The translations under genes were made by a program, and so were the position numbers. Under the pieces are notes generated by a model. It was not told the origin of the DNA. It did no database searches and saw only the letters and a program-made list of their open reading frames with translations. A DNA stretch of 64,000 nucleotides from Rhodoferax sp. OV413 (GTDB taxonomy: Bacteria; Pseudomonadota; Gammaproteobacteria; Burkholderiales; Burkholderiaceae_C), in NCBI RefSeq assembly GCF_900104385.1, contig NZ_FNJA01000001.1, positions 222,386-286,385 of the forward strand. Reading direction: 5' to 3'. Positions 22,349 through 31,589 of the stretch are shown here, piece after piece. Each line of letters opens with the position of its first letter. Position 1 is the stretch's first letter.

Positions 22349-22413
22349 ACAGCCACACGGCAGACGATCCGCCTGCCAATATGGCTGTAAACCGAGAGGC
22401 CGAAGACGGCCTC
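22349..22413 (+). promoter_or_regulatory. Two-hairpin leader of the YitT-family gene
   Basis: ACAGCCA (22349-22355) pairs with TGGCTGT (22382-22388), with GGCAG/CTGCC inside; seven bases later GAGGCCG-AAGA-CGGCCTC (22396-22413) forms a second 7-bp hairpin, 27 bases before the chosen ATG. No U-tract follows either. Consistent with a structured 5' leader; I do not recognise it as a known riboswitch. Confidence 0.45.
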
Positions 22414-22440
22414 GGCACGGTTCCTGCAATCGGCGAGGAG

Positions 22441-23052
22441 ATGTCCACCAGCTCGCCCGTCCATGTCCACACGCTGTTTGAAGACGCCCAGGCGATCTTC
22501 ACCGGCACGCTGTTTGTATCGCTGGCGCTGATCCTGTTTGCCCAGGTCGGCATGCTGACCGGCGGTACTGCCGGGGCGGCTTTCGTGCTGCACTACGCCA
22601 CCGGTATCACGCTGGGCAAGCTGTTCTTTCTGATCAACCTGCCGTTCTACTGGTTCGCCTGGACCCGCATGGGCCGCGAGTTCACCTTCAAGACCTTCAT
22701 CGCCATCAGCATGCTGTCGGCCATGATGGAGTGGTCGCCCAAGCTGTTTGCCATCGAGCGCCTGCACCCCGCCTATGCAGCCGTGCTGGGCGGGCTGCTG
22801 CTGGGCTCGGGCTGCCTGTTCCTGGCGCGGCACCGGGCCAGCCTGGGCGGCGCCACCATCGTCACCCTGTACCTGCAGAAAGCCTATGGCTGGCGCGCGG
22901 GCAAGGTGCAGATGGGCATAGACTGCACCATCGTGCTGCTGGCGCTGACGGTGATCGAGCCCGCCCGGGTCGGCTATTCGGTGCTGGCGGCGGTGGTGAT
23001 GAATCTGTTCATCTGGATCAACCACAAGCCCGGGCGCTACGCGGTGCTCTAG
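22441..23052 (+). CDS. YitT-family (DUF161) integral membrane protein
   Basis: A 203-residue inner-membrane protein with about five hydrophobic helices (for example FVSLALILFAQVGMLTGG, AAVLGGLLLGSGCLFLA, VLLALTVIEPARVGYSVLAA). The LTGGTAGAAFVLHYATG signature is typical of the YitT family; transported substrate unknown. An ATG 60 bases upstream in frame would begin inside the leader hairpin and lacks a ribosome site, so I take MSTSSPVHVHTLFEDAQ at 22441, although GAGGAG abuts this ATG unusually closely. It follows gcvP by 115 bp and may be a separate transcript. Confidence 0.8.
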   Translation: MSTSSPVHVHTLFEDAQAIFTGTLFVSLALILFAQVGMLTGGTAGAAFVLHYATGITLGKLFFLINLPFYWFAWTRMGREFTFKTFIAISMLSAMMEWSPKLFAIERLHPAYAAVLGGLLLGSGCLFLARHRASLGGATIVTLYLQKAYGWRAGKVQMGIDCTIVLLALTVIEPARVGYSVLAAVVMNLFIWINHKPGRYAVL

Positions 23053-23157
23053 AAGGTGATCGAGGTAGGCAGCTTTCTGTCGCCCTGGGCTCAAAATGCA
23101 GGCTTGAACTGATAAGCTCAGAGCTGCAAGAAACTTCTTAAACGACTGGAGAAAATC

Positions 23158-23298
23158 ATGGCCAAAGGTGAGCAAAAAAGCAACAAGGAATCGAAGAAGC
23201 CCAAGAAGGACACTTCGCCTCCCAAGCCAATTTCTACCGATGCGGTGCGCCCCACCATCACCACCGTGGTGCCTGTGCGCGGCAAGCTGAAGAAGTAA
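23158..23298 (+). CDS. Small basic protein, 46 residues
   Basis: ATG at 23158, with GGAG seven bases upstream and a strong terminator just behind the stop, encodes MAKGEQKSNKESKKPKKDTS, then Pro/Thr/Val-rich sequence ending VVPVRGKLKK. It is Lys-rich, probably disordered, with no signal peptide or membrane helix. I do not recognise a named family. Ribosome site, compact terminator and clean frame argue that it is a real gene rather than chance; nucleic-acid binding is a guess from charge alone. Confidence 0.7.
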   Translation: MAKGEQKSNKESKKPKKDTSPPKPISTDAVRPTITTVVPVRGKLKK

Positions 23299-23315
23299 AC
23301 CGCGCTCCCCGCCCA

Positions 23316-23338
23316 GCCGCACCCGGTGCGGCTTTTTT
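23316..23338 (+). terminator. Rho-independent terminator
   Basis: GCCGCACCCGGTGCGGC forms an 8-bp GC-rich stem-loop and is followed by TTTTTT, 18 bases behind the stop of the small basic gene. The convergent GGDEF/EAL gene ends 27 bases further on. Confidence 0.9.
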
Positions 23339-23364
23339 ACGCCTGCCGGCAGCCGATCTGGACT

Positions 23365-25659
23365 TCAGGCGTAGACGCCAGTCTGGATTTCGGCCAGCCA
23401 GCGTTCGGCATCGGCAGGCGCCAGCGGCATGGCAAACAGCTCGCCCTGCAGCTCGTGGCAGCCGGCCGCCCGCGCCACCTCGGCCTGGGCCTGGGTTTCG
23501 ATCCCCTCGGCCACCACCTCCAGCCGCAGCGCCCCGGCCAACTGGCAAATCGCATGTACCACCGCCGCCGCATCCGGCGCTGGCAGCGGGTCGATCAGGC
23601 CGCGGTCGATCTTGACCGACTGCAGCGGCAAGCTGCGCAGCATGTTCAGCGACGAGAAGCCGGTGCCAAAGTCGTCCAGCCCCACCGCAATGCCCATCTG
23701 GCGCAACTGCTGTATCTGCTCGCGCGCCTGCTCCAGGTTGGCCACGGCCGCGCTCTCGGTGATCTCCAGGGTGATGGCTTCGGCCGGCAGGTCGCAGCTG
23801 TACAGCAGCTGCTCCACCAGCGCAGGAAAGCCCCCGTCCAGCATCTGCAGCGGCGACACGTTCACCGCCACCGGCACCAACCGGGCGAAGCGCTTGCGCC
23901 AGTCAACCACCTGCTTGCAGGCCAGGGTCAGCAGCAGCAGGCCCAACTCTTCGATCAGGCCGGTGCGCTCGGCCACCGCGATGAACTCCACCGGGCTAAT
24001 GGAGCCCACACCCGGCCGGTCCCAGCGCGCCAGGGCTTCAAAGCTGGTCAGCCGCCCGGTATGCGCGTCCACCTTGGGCTGGTAGTGCAGGCTGAACTCG
24101 CGCAGCTCGATGCCGGTACGCAGTGCCTGCTCCTGCGCCAGCAACTCGCTGGAGCCGCGCTCGAAGCGGGCCTCGGCCAGCGCCATCGAGGTGCCCGGCG
24201 TGCGCTTGGCCGCATGCATGGCGGCATTGGCGGCCCGCAGCAAGGCCTCGGCGTCCTGTGCGTGCCCGGGGTAAAGCGCAATCCCCATGGACACATCGAT
24301 GAAAAACCGGTGCTGCGGCAAGACCAGGGGTTGCAGCAGCAGCTTTTGCACCCGCCGCGCCATCGCCACCGCGGTATCACCGTCCTGGTTGGGCCGGGCC
24401 AGAAAGGCAAACTCGTCGGCCCCCAGGCGCATCAGGTCGCAGCCCTCGCCCAGCTCGCGCACCACGGCCGCGGCCAGGGCCTTCAGCACCTCATCGCCCA
24501 TCGAATGGCCATGGGCTTCGTTGAACAGCTTGAAGCGGTCCACCCCCAGCAGCACCAGGCCAAACTCGGGGCGCTCGGGCAAGGACACGCAACACTGGCG
24601 CAGCCGCTGCAGCAACGCGCTGCGGTTGGGCAAACCTGTCAGCTCGTCGTGCATGGCCTGGTACAGCAGGGCCTGGGTGGCATCATGGTCGGCCGTCTGG
24701 TCGGTCACCAGCACCTGGGTGGCTTCTTCTTCGCCCCACAGCGTGCGCCAGGCCGAAAAGCGCAGCCATACCGACGAACCATTCTGGCGCTGGCGCAGGC
24801 CCTCCCAGTGGACCTCGTCCACGGCGCCGCTGTCGAGCTGGCGGAAGTGGGCTGCCACCTCGTCTATCTCTTCGCGGCGCAGGCCGCGCAGCAAGCCGGT
24901 GGCGCTAAGCTCGGCCAGCCGCGTCACGCCGTAGATCGACAGCAAAGCCGGGTTCGCATACCGCACCTGCTGCCCGACCAGCACAAAAATGCCCTGGTGC
25001 GAACGCTCGACCAGTTGCTGGAAGCGCATGCGCAAATGCCGCGAAGCGGTGCTGGCCCGGGCCAGGGCCGCATACATCAGCACCAGGCCCAGCACCAGGC
25101 GCAAGCCGGTGCCGATATTGAACTGCAGCACCAGGGTCGTCTGGCCCCAGAGCGCAAACTGCACCTGGTTCAGGCCCAGCAACACCAGCAGCGGCCCCAC
25201 CAAGCGGTCGGCCGGCGTGCTGCGGCGCAAGCCGCGCGTGACCGCCACCCCGGCCACCGTAATGAACAGCGGCGACGCCCAGGCCATCAAGGACGGATCG
25301 TTGAACACCACCACCCACAGGCCCGCCACCGACAGCAGCCCCAGGAACAGCGCCCACTCGGTGCGCGACACCGTCCAGCCCGAGAGCCGGCAGCTGCCGC
25401 GCAAGATGAAGGCCACGCCCCCGATCTGGGCGAACACCGCCACCGACAAGCCCAGCGCGGCCACCCGGTGGTCGGCCATCTGACTGCCCCAGTAGCCCAG
25501 TGGCACCACGGCCTGCAGCAGCTGCGAGAACGCCAGATCGCGAGTCAGCAGCAGTTCGCGGTGGCCGCGCCACACCCATAGCAAGGCGATGCCGACGGCC
25601 AGGCCAGTCGAAGCATTGACCGCAAGGGAGTAGACAATCAGAGGGTTGAGCGCAGACAC
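23365..25659 (-). CDS. Membrane-bound GGDEF/EAL protein with degenerate GGDEF, likely c-di-GMP phosphodiesterase
   Basis: About 764 residues: seven or so N-terminal membrane helices (first ~210 residues), a PAS-like region (~215-330), GGDEF and EAL. The GGDEF signature is changed to GADEF (RLGADEFAF) and the RxxD inhibitory site is absent, so cyclase activity is doubtful. EAL is intact (FEALARWDRP), with LEITES, DDFGTGFSSL, KIDRG and EGIET, so phosphodiesterase activity is likely. The frame is open to 25818, but that would place ~53 Arg-rich residues before the first helix and leave only 27 bp to the divergent kinase gene; GTG at 25659 is preferred, not certain. Confidence 0.88.
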   Translation of the reverse strand: MSALNPLIVYSLAVNASTGLAVGIALLWVWRGHRELLLTRDLAFSQLLQAVVPLGYWGSQMADHRVAALGLSVAVFAQIGGVAFILRGSCRLSGWTVSRTEWALFLGLLSVAGLWVVVFNDPSLMAWASPLFITVAGVAVTRGLRRSTPADRLVGPLLVLLGLNQVQFALWGQTTLVLQFNIGTGLRLVLGLVLMYAALARASTASRHLRMRFQQLVERSHQGIFVLVGQQVRYANPALLSIYGVTRLAELSATGLLRGLRREEIDEVAAHFRQLDSGAVDEVHWEGLRQRQNGSSVWLRFSAWRTLWGEEEATQVLVTDQTADHDATQALLYQAMHDELTGLPNRSALLQRLRQCCVSLPERPEFGLVLLGVDRFKLFNEAHGHSMGDEVLKALAAAVVRELGEGCDLMRLGADEFAFLARPNQDGDTAVAMARRVQKLLLQPLVLPQHRFFIDVSMGIALYPGHAQDAEALLRAANAAMHAAKRTPGTSMALAEARFERGSSELLAQEQALRTGIELREFSLHYQPKVDAHTGRLTSFEALARWDRPGVGSISPVEFIAVAERTGLIEELGLLLLTLACKQVVDWRKRFARLVPVAVNVSPLQMLDGGFPALVEQLLYSCDLPAEAITLEITESAAVANLEQAREQIQQLRQMGIAVGLDDFGTGFSSLNMLRSLPLQSVKIDRGLIDPLPAPDAAAVVHAICQLAGALRLEVVAEGIETQAQAEVARAAGCHELQGELFAMPLAPADAERWLAEIQTGVYA

Positions 25660-25845
25660 AATGGGTTTGTAAACAATCGCGCAAGTGTTTGCGTAACAGG
25701 GGGCGCTATCGTAACCGCGCCGAATGACGCCCAGAAGCGTCGTAAGACGCGTAAAGCTGTGTACCAGCGGCGCGACAGACCGGCGGCGAACCCGTAAACT
25801 GTTACGTCTGATAACCAACCTTCTTCTACCCGGTCACTGGAAACC

Positions 25846-27972
25846 ATGCGCCAGCCTCCTCCTCCCGCGTTGGTGCAAAACGCCGCATCTGCCGCCACCC
25901 CGGACAGCCCCCTCGTCGTCAGCACCGTACCGCAGCTGATCCAGGATCTGCGCACCTACCAGGCCGAGCTGGAAAGCCAGAACAAAGTACTGCGCTACAG
26001 CCAGGCCGCCTCGGAGGCCGCCTCGGAGCGCTTTGAAACCCTGTTCTCCGGCGTGCCCCTGGCGCTGATGGTGGTGGACGACCACGACATGGTGGTGCAA
26101 AGCAATGCCATGGCGCAGCGGCTGTTCCAGCCTACCGAGAGCGACCGGCCGTTGCATTTTCTAATGCCCTTCGTCAGCCCCGGCTGCACCGAGCAGGTAC
26201 GCCAGGCCTTCCGTGAGGCCCGGGTCGACGGCCACTGCGAAGCCACCGAGGTGGTGTTCACCATCGGCCAGGACGGCGCCATGTCCGGCGACCTGCACAT
26301 CGCCCGGCTGGAAAGCGCCCAGGAATCGGTAGCCCAGTACATCTGCGCCGTGGTCGACCAGGGCCCGCTGCTGGCCGAGCGCCGAGCGCTGCAGCTCAGC
26401 GCCGCCGCGCTGCGCCAGCGTAACGAGCAGCTGCGTTCCAGCGAAAGCCGGCTCGAGGCCATCATCAACTCGGCGCTGGACGCCATCATCTGCATCGACA
26501 AAGACCAGCGCATCACCGTCTTCAACCCCACGGCAGCGGCGCTGTTCCAGTGCCCGTCGTCGCAGGCGCTGGGCAGCCTGCTGACGCGCTTCTTCCCCGA
26601 TGCCGCGCACGCGCTGGCGCTGAACCAGATTTCCACCCAGGCCTTTCTGGGCGAAATGCTGGCGCTGACGGCCAGCGGCAAGACCTTGTCGGTGGAAGTC
26701 AGCGTCTCGTTTGAGCGCCACCCTACCGGCGAAACCACCACCGTATTCGCCCGCGACCTGACCAGTCGCAAGCGGGCTGAGGTGCAACGCAGCGTGCTCG
26801 AAGCCCAGCTGCGGGAGTCGCAAAAAATGCAGGCCGTGGGCACCATGGCCGGCGGCATTGCGCATGACTTCAACAACATCCTCAGCGCCATCCTGGGCAA
26901 TGTGGAGCTGGCCAAGGAAGACGCCGGCCCGAACTCGCCGGCCCAGGTCAGCCTGCATGAGATCGAAAAAGCCGGCCGGCGCGCGCGCGACCTGGTGCGC
27001 CAGATCCTTACCTTCAGCCGCAACGAGGCGCCGCGGCGCAGCCCGGTGGCACTGGCCGAGCTGGTCAGCGAAACCGAGCGCCTGCTGCGCGTGACCCTGC
27101 CCCCGGCGGTCGAGCTGCACCTGCACATCGACCCGAACACCCCGGTGGTGATGGCCGATGCGGTGCAAGTCCAACAGGCCGTGCTGAACCTGTGTACCAA
27201 TGCCATCCAGGCCAATGGCGACGAGCGCGGCGCCGTCACCATCGAGCTGTCGGGCGTAGAGCCCGACCTGCGCCTGTGTACCCGCCTGGGCCTGGCGCCC
27301 GGCAGCTACGCCATGCTGACCGTGCTGGACAGCGGCAAGGGCATGGACGACGACACCTTGCTGCGCATCTTCGAACCCTTCTTCACCACCAAGGAAGTCG
27401 GCCAGGGCACGGGCCTGGGCCTGGCCGTGGTGCACGGCGTGATGCGCAGCCATGCGGGCGCCGTCGATGTGCAAAGCGCCCCCGGCCTGGGAAGCCGCTT
27501 CACCCTGTACTTCCCGGCCACTGAAACCGGCACCGCTGCCACCCCCAGCACCCCAGCCCCACCGGCGCCGCATACGGCCAGCGAGCAGGTGCAGGGCAAG
27601 CACGTGATGTATGTGGACGACGACCATGCGCTGGTGTTCCTGGTCGAGCGCCTGCTGCGGCGCCGCGGCTTCCGGGTCAGCGGTTTTTCCGACCCGAACA
27701 AGGCCGCCGCCGAGCTGCGCGCCAACGCCGAGGCCTACGACCTGCTGGTCACCGACTTCAACATGCCCGGCTACTGCGGCGTGGACCTGGTGCGCGAAGC
27801 CCAGCGCATCCGGCCCGACCTGCCGGTGGCCCTGGCATCCGGCTACATCACCGCCGAGATCGAGCAAAGCGCTATCCAGGAAGGCGTGAAGGCGCTGATC
27901 CACAAGCCGAACGACGTGGAAGAACTGTGTGCTACCGTGCAGCGCCTGATTTTGGACAACGCCACCGCATGA
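25846..27972 (+). CDS. Hybrid sensor histidine kinase/response regulator
   Basis: A 708-residue soluble kinase with no membrane helix. Two PAS-like domains (~45-165 and ~195-310), HisKA with the phospho-accepting His340 in [19 protein letters not shown], HATPase (N box [13 protein letters not shown] boxes DSGKGMDD and [13 protein letters not shown]), a Pro/Thr/Ala linker (~563-582) and a C-terminal receiver with Asp637 in [13 protein letters not shown]. All phosphotransfer residues are intact. No output domain or separate regulator adjoins, so the partner is unknown. It is divergent from a c-di-GMP protein and overlaps the next gene by four bases. Confidence 0.94.
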   Translation: MRQPPPPALVQNAASAATPDSPLVVSTVPQLIQDLRTYQAELESQNKVLRYSQAASEAASERFETLFSGVPLALMVVDDHDMVVQSNAMAQRLFQPTESDRPLHFLMPFVSPGCTEQVRQAFREARVDGHCEATEVVFTIGQDGAMSGDLHIARLESAQESVAQYICAVVDQGPLLAERRALQLSAAALRQRNEQLRSSESRLEAIINSALDAIICIDKDQRITVFNPTAAALFQCPSSQALGSLLTRFFPDAAHALALNQISTQAFLGEMLALTASGKTLSVEVSVSFERHPTGETTTVFARDLTSRKRAEVQRSVLEAQLRESQKMQAVGTMAGGIAHDFNNILSAILGNVELAKEDAGPNSPAQVSLHEIEKAGRRARDLVRQILTFSRNEAPRRSPVALAELVSETERLLRVTLPPAVELHLHIDPNTPVVMADAVQVQQAVLNLCTNAIQANGDERGAVTIELSGVEPDLRLCTRLGLAPGSYAMLTVLDSGKGMDDDTLLRIFEPFFTTKEVGQGTGLGLAVVHGVMRSHAGAVDVQSAPGLGSRFTLYFPATETGTAATPSTPAPPAPHTASEQVQGKHVMYVDDDHALVFLVERLLRRRGFRVSGFSDPNKAAAELRANAEAYDLLVTDFNMPGYCGVDLVREAQRIRPDLPVALASGYITAEIEQSAIQEGVKALIHKPNDVEELCATVQRLILDNATA

Positions 27973-28235
27973 CACCCGATACTCCACACGCTCCGCCGCC
28001 CGAAAAACAGGCCCGCAACCCGCTGCACGGCCTGACGCTGGAGGCCATCCTGACTGCGCTGGTCGAGGCCTACGGCTGGGAAGGCCTGGGCCAGCAGATC
28101 AATATCCGCTGCTTCACCAGCGACCCCAGCATCAATTCCAGCCTGAAGTTCCTGCGCAAGACCCCCTGGGCGCGCGAGAAGGTTGAAAGCCTGTTTCTCT
28201 TCATGCAGCGCGAACAACGCCGTGGCCGACTCTGA
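27969..28235 (+). CDS. VF530-family (DUF2132) small DNA-binding-like protein
   Basis: An 88-residue protein of the VF530 family: [20 protein letters not shown], then W-E-G-L and [20 protein letters not shown] followed by [10 protein letters not shown]. Family members are small helical proteins, proposed from structure to bind DNA; the role is not established. ATG overlaps the kinase stop (ATGA), so it is translationally coupled to the kinase, and its own 3' end overlaps the RluA gene by 14 bases. Confidence 0.88.
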   Translation: MTPDTPHAPPPEKQARNPLHGLTLEAILTALVEAYGWEGLGQQINIRCFTSDPSINSSLKFLRKTPWAREKVESLFLFMQREQRRGRL

Positions 28236-28881
28236 GCCTGCCGGCCTGGAAACACTCTACGCCGACGACCACCTCCTGGTTTTCAACAAACCCAGCGGCC
28301 TGCTCTCGGTGCCCGGCCGGGGTGAGGACAAGCAAGACTGCCTGAGCGCCCGCGCCCAGCAGGCCTACCCCGACGCGCTGGTCGTGCACCGCCTGGACAT
28401 GTCCACCTCGGGCCTGCTGCTGATGGCGCGCGGGATCGACATGCAGCGCCGCTTGAACGCCGCCTTCGCCGGCCGCACGGTCGCCAAGCGCTACACCGCC
28501 GTGGTGGCGGGCCGGCTGGCACCACCTACCGACAGCCCCGACGGCTGGGGCCAGATCGACCTGGCGATCCGGGTCGACTGGCCGAACCGCCCCCTGCGCA
28601 TGGTCGACCCCGACGGCGGCAAACCCAGCTGCACCCGCTGGCAGGCCATCGCCGCCACCGAACACAGCACCCGGCTGCTGCTGGAGCCGGTCACCGGCCG
28701 GTCCCACCAGCTGCGCGTGCACCTGGCCGCCATCGGCCACCCGATTCTGGGCGACGCGCTGTACGCACCCAGCGCGGTGCAAGCCCAGGCCCCGCGCCTG
28801 CTGCTGCATGCGAGCCGGCTGGAACTGCTGCACCCGGTGACCGGTCTGGCGCAAAGCTTCGAGAGTCCAGCTCCGTTTTAA
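28222..28881 (+). CDS. RluA-family rRNA/tRNA pseudouridine synthase
   Basis: A 219-residue pseudouridine synthase with motif [21 protein letters not shown], catalytic Asp in [16 protein letters not shown], and the C-terminal [20 protein letters not shown] segment (split). It lacks an S4 domain, like RluA. The frame opens upstream at 28183, but GTG at 28222 gives the conserved start [17 protein letters not shown]. RluA modifies 23S rRNA U746 and tRNA U32; the target here is inferred only by family. Part of the kinase-VF530-RluA overlapping run. Confidence 0.9.
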   Translation: MADSEPAGLETLYADDHLLVFNKPSGLLSVPGRGEDKQDCLSARAQQAYPDALVVHRLDMSTSGLLLMARGIDMQRRLNAAFAGRTVAKRYTAVVAGRLAPPTDSPDGWGQIDLAIRVDWPNRPLRMVDPDGGKPSCTRWQAIAATEHSTRLLLEPVTGRSHQLRVHLAAIGHPILGDALYAPSAVQAQAPRLLLHASRLELLHPVTGLAQSFESPAPF

Positions 28882-28883
28882 CC

Positions 28884-28942
28884 CTGCGCTACTTTTTTAA
28901 TAGCTGCTCGCGCAGTGTGGATAAGCGCCAACGGGCTGTTTT
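28884..28942. repeat. Dispersed repeat, copy R8
   Basis: TGCGCTACTTTTTTAATAGC, TGCTCGCGCAGTGTGGATAA and GCGCCAACGGGC: a full-length copy right behind the RluA stop, sharing AATAGCT, CGCGCAG and ATAAGCGCCAAC with R11 and R16. Confidence 0.75.
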
Positions 28943-28983
28943 ACGTAAACTTCGGCACCCTCTTCAACCCACCGTCAAGCTCC

Positions 28984-29421
28984 ATGTCTGTTGCTCCCCA
29001 AACCTCTGCGCACCGCTTCATCAACCCCCAGGGCCTGTACGACCCGCAGCCCAACGGCTATTCGCACGTGGTCGTCGCCACAGCACCGGCGCGCCTGGTA
29101 TACGTGGCGGGCCAAGGCGGGGAAGACATCCACGGCACGCTGAGCGAGGACTTCGCCACCCAGGTGCAGCAGGCAATGCGCAATCTGCAGACCGCACTGG
29201 CGGCGGCCCAGGCCGGGCTGGCCGACGTGGTGAAAATCAGCGTGCTCATCGTCGACCATTCGGAGCAGCGGCTGGCTGTGCTCAGCCAGGAAGTGCGCGC
29301 TGCATGGGGCGATTTGCCAACGCCGGCCTGCACCCTGATCCCGGTGCCGCGCCTGGCGCTGGACCGCATGCTGTTCGAAATCGAGGCCACGGCCGTAGTG
29401 CCACTGGCGACCACGGCCTAG
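28984..29421 (+). CDS. RidA family (YjgF/YER057c/UK114) protein
   Basis: A 145-residue RidA-type protein; the family hydrolyses reactive enamines and imines made by PLP dehydratases, though many subgroups differ. NPQGLYDPQPNGYSHVV at the start, YVAGQGGEDIHG and the C-terminal PACTLIPVPRLALDRMLFEIEA region (split) match the family; the catalytic-type Arg of RidA is in VPRLALD. It could protect against 2-aminoacrylate from the dehydratase at 4860, but the distance makes this only a guess. ATG at 28984 is preferred over an upstream in-frame ATG inside repeat R8. Confidence 0.85.
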   Translation: MSVAPQTSAHRFINPQGLYDPQPNGYSHVVVATAPARLVYVAGQGGEDIHGTLSEDFATQVQQAMRNLQTALAAAQAGLADVVKISVLIVDHSEQRLAVLSQEVRAAWGDLPTPACTLIPVPRLALDRMLFEIEATAVVPLATTA

Positions 29422-29546
29422 CCCGCACAGATGGGTGTATAACCAAGCCCCTCCCGGTCATGCGCCCGGGCTTCTGAAGCCGCGCGCATACCCCATCAAC
29501 AGCACACCCCGCGCAATCAATGCGCAAACAGCAAGGAATAACCAAC

Positions 29547-30260
29547 ATGGGCGCACAGTGGAAAGCAAAAGGCAAGGAACTGGCGGCGAATGCCCGCGGC
29601 CGCGCCTTCGGAAAACTGTCCAAGGACATCATGGTGGCCGCACGCAGCGGCGCCGACCCGGCAGCCAATGCCCGCCTGCGCTTGCTGGTGGAACAGGCCC
29701 GCAAGGTCTCCATGCCCAAGGACACGCTGGACCGCGCGATCAAGAAAGGCGCCGGCCTGACCGGTGAAGCCGTCAACTTCGAACACGTGATCTACGAAGG
29801 CTTTGCGCCGCACCGCGTGCCGCTGATGGTCGAATGCCTAACCGACAACGTAAACCGCACCGCCCCCGAAATGCGCGTGCTGTTCCGCAAGGGCCAGCTG
29901 GGCACCTCCGGCTCGGTGGCCTGGGACTTTGACCATGTGGGCATGATCGAAGCCGAGCCGGCCAACAAGGATGCCGACGCCGAACTGGCCGCCATCGAAG
30001 CCGGCGCGCAGGACTTCGAGCCCGGCGAGGACGAAGGCAGCACCTTGTTCCTGACCGACCCGGCCGACCTGGACCTGGTGAGCCGTGCGCTGCCAGCCCA
30101 GGGCTTTACCGTCTTGTCGGCCAAGCTCGGCTACAAGGCCAAGAACCCCATCGACCCGGCCAGCCTGAGCGCCGAGCAGCTGGAAGAAGTCGAAGCCTTC
30201 CTGGCCGCCATCGACGCCAACGACGATGTGCAAAACATCTTTGCCGGCCTGGGCGGCTGA
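29547..30260 (+). CDS. YebC/PmpR-family protein, second paralogue
   Basis: A 237-residue YebC-family protein of the YeeN-like branch: [20 protein letters not shown] replaces the canonical [14 protein letters not shown] start. The middle motif [20 protein letters not shown] and a C-terminal acidic end [15 protein letters not shown] are kept. ATG at 29547 has AAGGAATAACCAAC upstream (AAGGA, nine bases); an in-frame ATG at 29520 lacks a ribosome site. It differs clearly from the copy at 2456-3175, so the organism has two paralogues. Function of this branch is unclear. Confidence 0.88.
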   Translation: MGAQWKAKGKELAANARGRAFGKLSKDIMVAARSGADPAANARLRLLVEQARKVSMPKDTLDRAIKKGAGLTGEAVNFEHVIYEGFAPHRVPLMVECLTDNVNRTAPEMRVLFRKGQLGTSGSVAWDFDHVGMIEAEPANKDADAELAAIEAGAQDFEPGEDEGSTLFLTDPADLDLVSRALPAQGFTVLSAKLGYKAKNPIDPASLSAEQLEEVEAFLAAIDANDDVQNIFAGLGG

Positions 30261-30275
30261 TAGCTGATTTGCTTC

Positions 30276-30340
30276 ACTATTGATAGCTTCTGGCGCAGGT
30301 AGTATCTGCGCCAGAGCCTATTTTTATGCCTAAGAATGTG
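30276..30340. repeat. Dispersed repeat, copy R9, running into the next gene
   Basis: ATTGATAGCTTCTGGCGCAG, then GTAGTAT and CTGCGCCAGAGCC with a perfect 10-bp hairpin (TCTGGCGCAG/CTGCGCCAGA, 30290-30314). The tail TATTTTTATGCCTAA includes the ATG at 30326 of the serine hydrolase. Shared with R10 over 29 positions with one mismatch. Confidence 0.85.
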
Positions 30341-31576
30341 CGTCCCCATGCATTGTTGCTGGCCCTGCTGCTGGCCAGCCTAGGCGCACAGGCCGCGCCG
30401 GACGAAGAGCTGCTGGGCCAGGCCGCGGGCTACCCCGCAGGCCGCAGCCTGGCCCAGGCCTACCGCGAACCCTTCATGGTGGGGTCCTTCAGCGCCATGG
30501 ACGGCCTGCCCCCCGCGTGCACCCTGCCGCCGGCAGCGCAGCCTATGCCGCTGCCGCAGGCCGCTACAGAAACCGAGTTCCGCTACCGTTTTGCCGGGCG
30601 TAGCTGGGCGCTGGACGACTATCTGCAGCACCAGCGCGCCACTGCGGTACTGGTGCTCAAAGACGGTGCCATCGTGGCCGAGCGCTACAGCTACGGACGC
30701 GACGCCGGCATGCGTATGCTGTCCAACTCCATGGCCAAGACCGTGGTGGCGCTGGCCATAGGCAAGGCCCTGGAGGAAGGCTTGATACGCTCGCTGGACG
30801 ACACTGCCGCTACCTATGCCCCAGCCCTGGCCGGCACCTTGTATGGCGAGACCCGCATCGTCAACCTGCTGCGCATGGCCTCGGGCGCCCGCTACGTGGA
30901 GGACTACACCCCCAGCGACGACCGCGCGCGCTTCAATGCCGTGGCACGCCGCGTCGGCACGGCCCAGGCGGCGCGGACCATCACCGAGCGTGCCGACGCC
31001 GAGGGTCAGCGCTTCAACTACGCCGGCGCCCAGACCGATATGCTGGGCCTGGTGCTGCGCGGCGCCACCGGCCGCAGCCTGTGCGACTACGTGGCCGAAA
31101 AAATCTGGCAGCCTCTGGGCGCCGAAACCTCGGCCAAATGGCTGCTGAACCCGGTCGACGGCCTGGAGCTGGCCGCCGGCGGCTTCAACGCCACGGTGCG
31201 CGACTACGCCCGCCTGGGCTGGATGCTGGCCAACGACGGCCAGGCCCAGGGCCAGGCCGTTCTGCCACGCGACTACCTGCTGGACATGACCGACGCTGCC
31301 CGCCAGCCCGAAGCCTTTCGCCCCGGCCGCATGCAACACAAGGGCAGCAGCTACTTTGGCTACGGCTTCCAGGTTTGGCTGGTGCCGGGCAGCCACCGCC
31401 GCTTTGTCCTGCTGGGCATCCATGGCCAGGCGATTCTGGTCGACCCCGATCTGAAGCTGGTGGTGGTGCACACCGCCGTCGGCAAGGACGCGGCCGGCGA
31501 CGCCAGTGGCAGCCATCTGGGCGCCGAGCGCGACGCCTTGTTCCGTGGCATCGTGGCGCACTACGGCGCATGGTAA
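30326..31576 (+). CDS. Exported serine hydrolase, beta-lactamase class C/esterase family
   Basis: A 416-residue protein with a signal peptide (charged MPKNVRPH, hydrophobic ALLLALLLASLG, AQA-A cleavage near residue 24), hence probably periplasmic. The serine hydrolase SxxK motif is Ser135-Met-Ala-Lys138 in LSNSMAKTVVALAIG; a YAG tyrosine motif follows in RFNYAGAQTD. It resembles class C beta-lactamase-like esterases, DD-peptidases and 6-aminohexanoate-dimer hydrolases; real beta-lactamase activity is not implied. The start codon and first residues MPKN come from a dispersed repeat. Confidence 0.87.
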   Translation: MPKNVRPHALLLALLLASLGAQAAPDEELLGQAAGYPAGRSLAQAYREPFMVGSFSAMDGLPPACTLPPAAQPMPLPQAATETEFRYRFAGRSWALDDYLQHQRATAVLVLKDGAIVAERYSYGRDAGMRMLSNSMAKTVVALAIGKALEEGLIRSLDDTAATYAPALAGTLYGETRIVNLLRMASGARYVEDYTPSDDRARFNAVARRVGTAQAARTITERADAEGQRFNYAGAQTDMLGLVLRGATGRSLCDYVAEKIWQPLGAETSAKWLLNPVDGLELAAGGFNATVRDYARLGWMLANDGQAQGQAVLPRDYLLDMTDAARQPEAFRPGRMQHKGSSYFGYGFQVWLVPGSHRRFVLLGIHGQAILVDPDLKLVVVHTAVGKDAAGDASGSHLGAERDALFRGIVAHYGAW

Positions 31577-31589
31577 AGCCAGCCGTTAC

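Noticed and set aside
22349-22413. Guanidine-II (mini-ykkC) riboswitch
   Set aside because: Two hairpins are present but neither loop has ACGR, and the gene is not a guanidine exporter or carboxylase.
23326-25581. Plus-strand open frame of 751 codons
   Set aside because: Antisense to the GGDEF/EAL gene; composition typical of a shadow frame.
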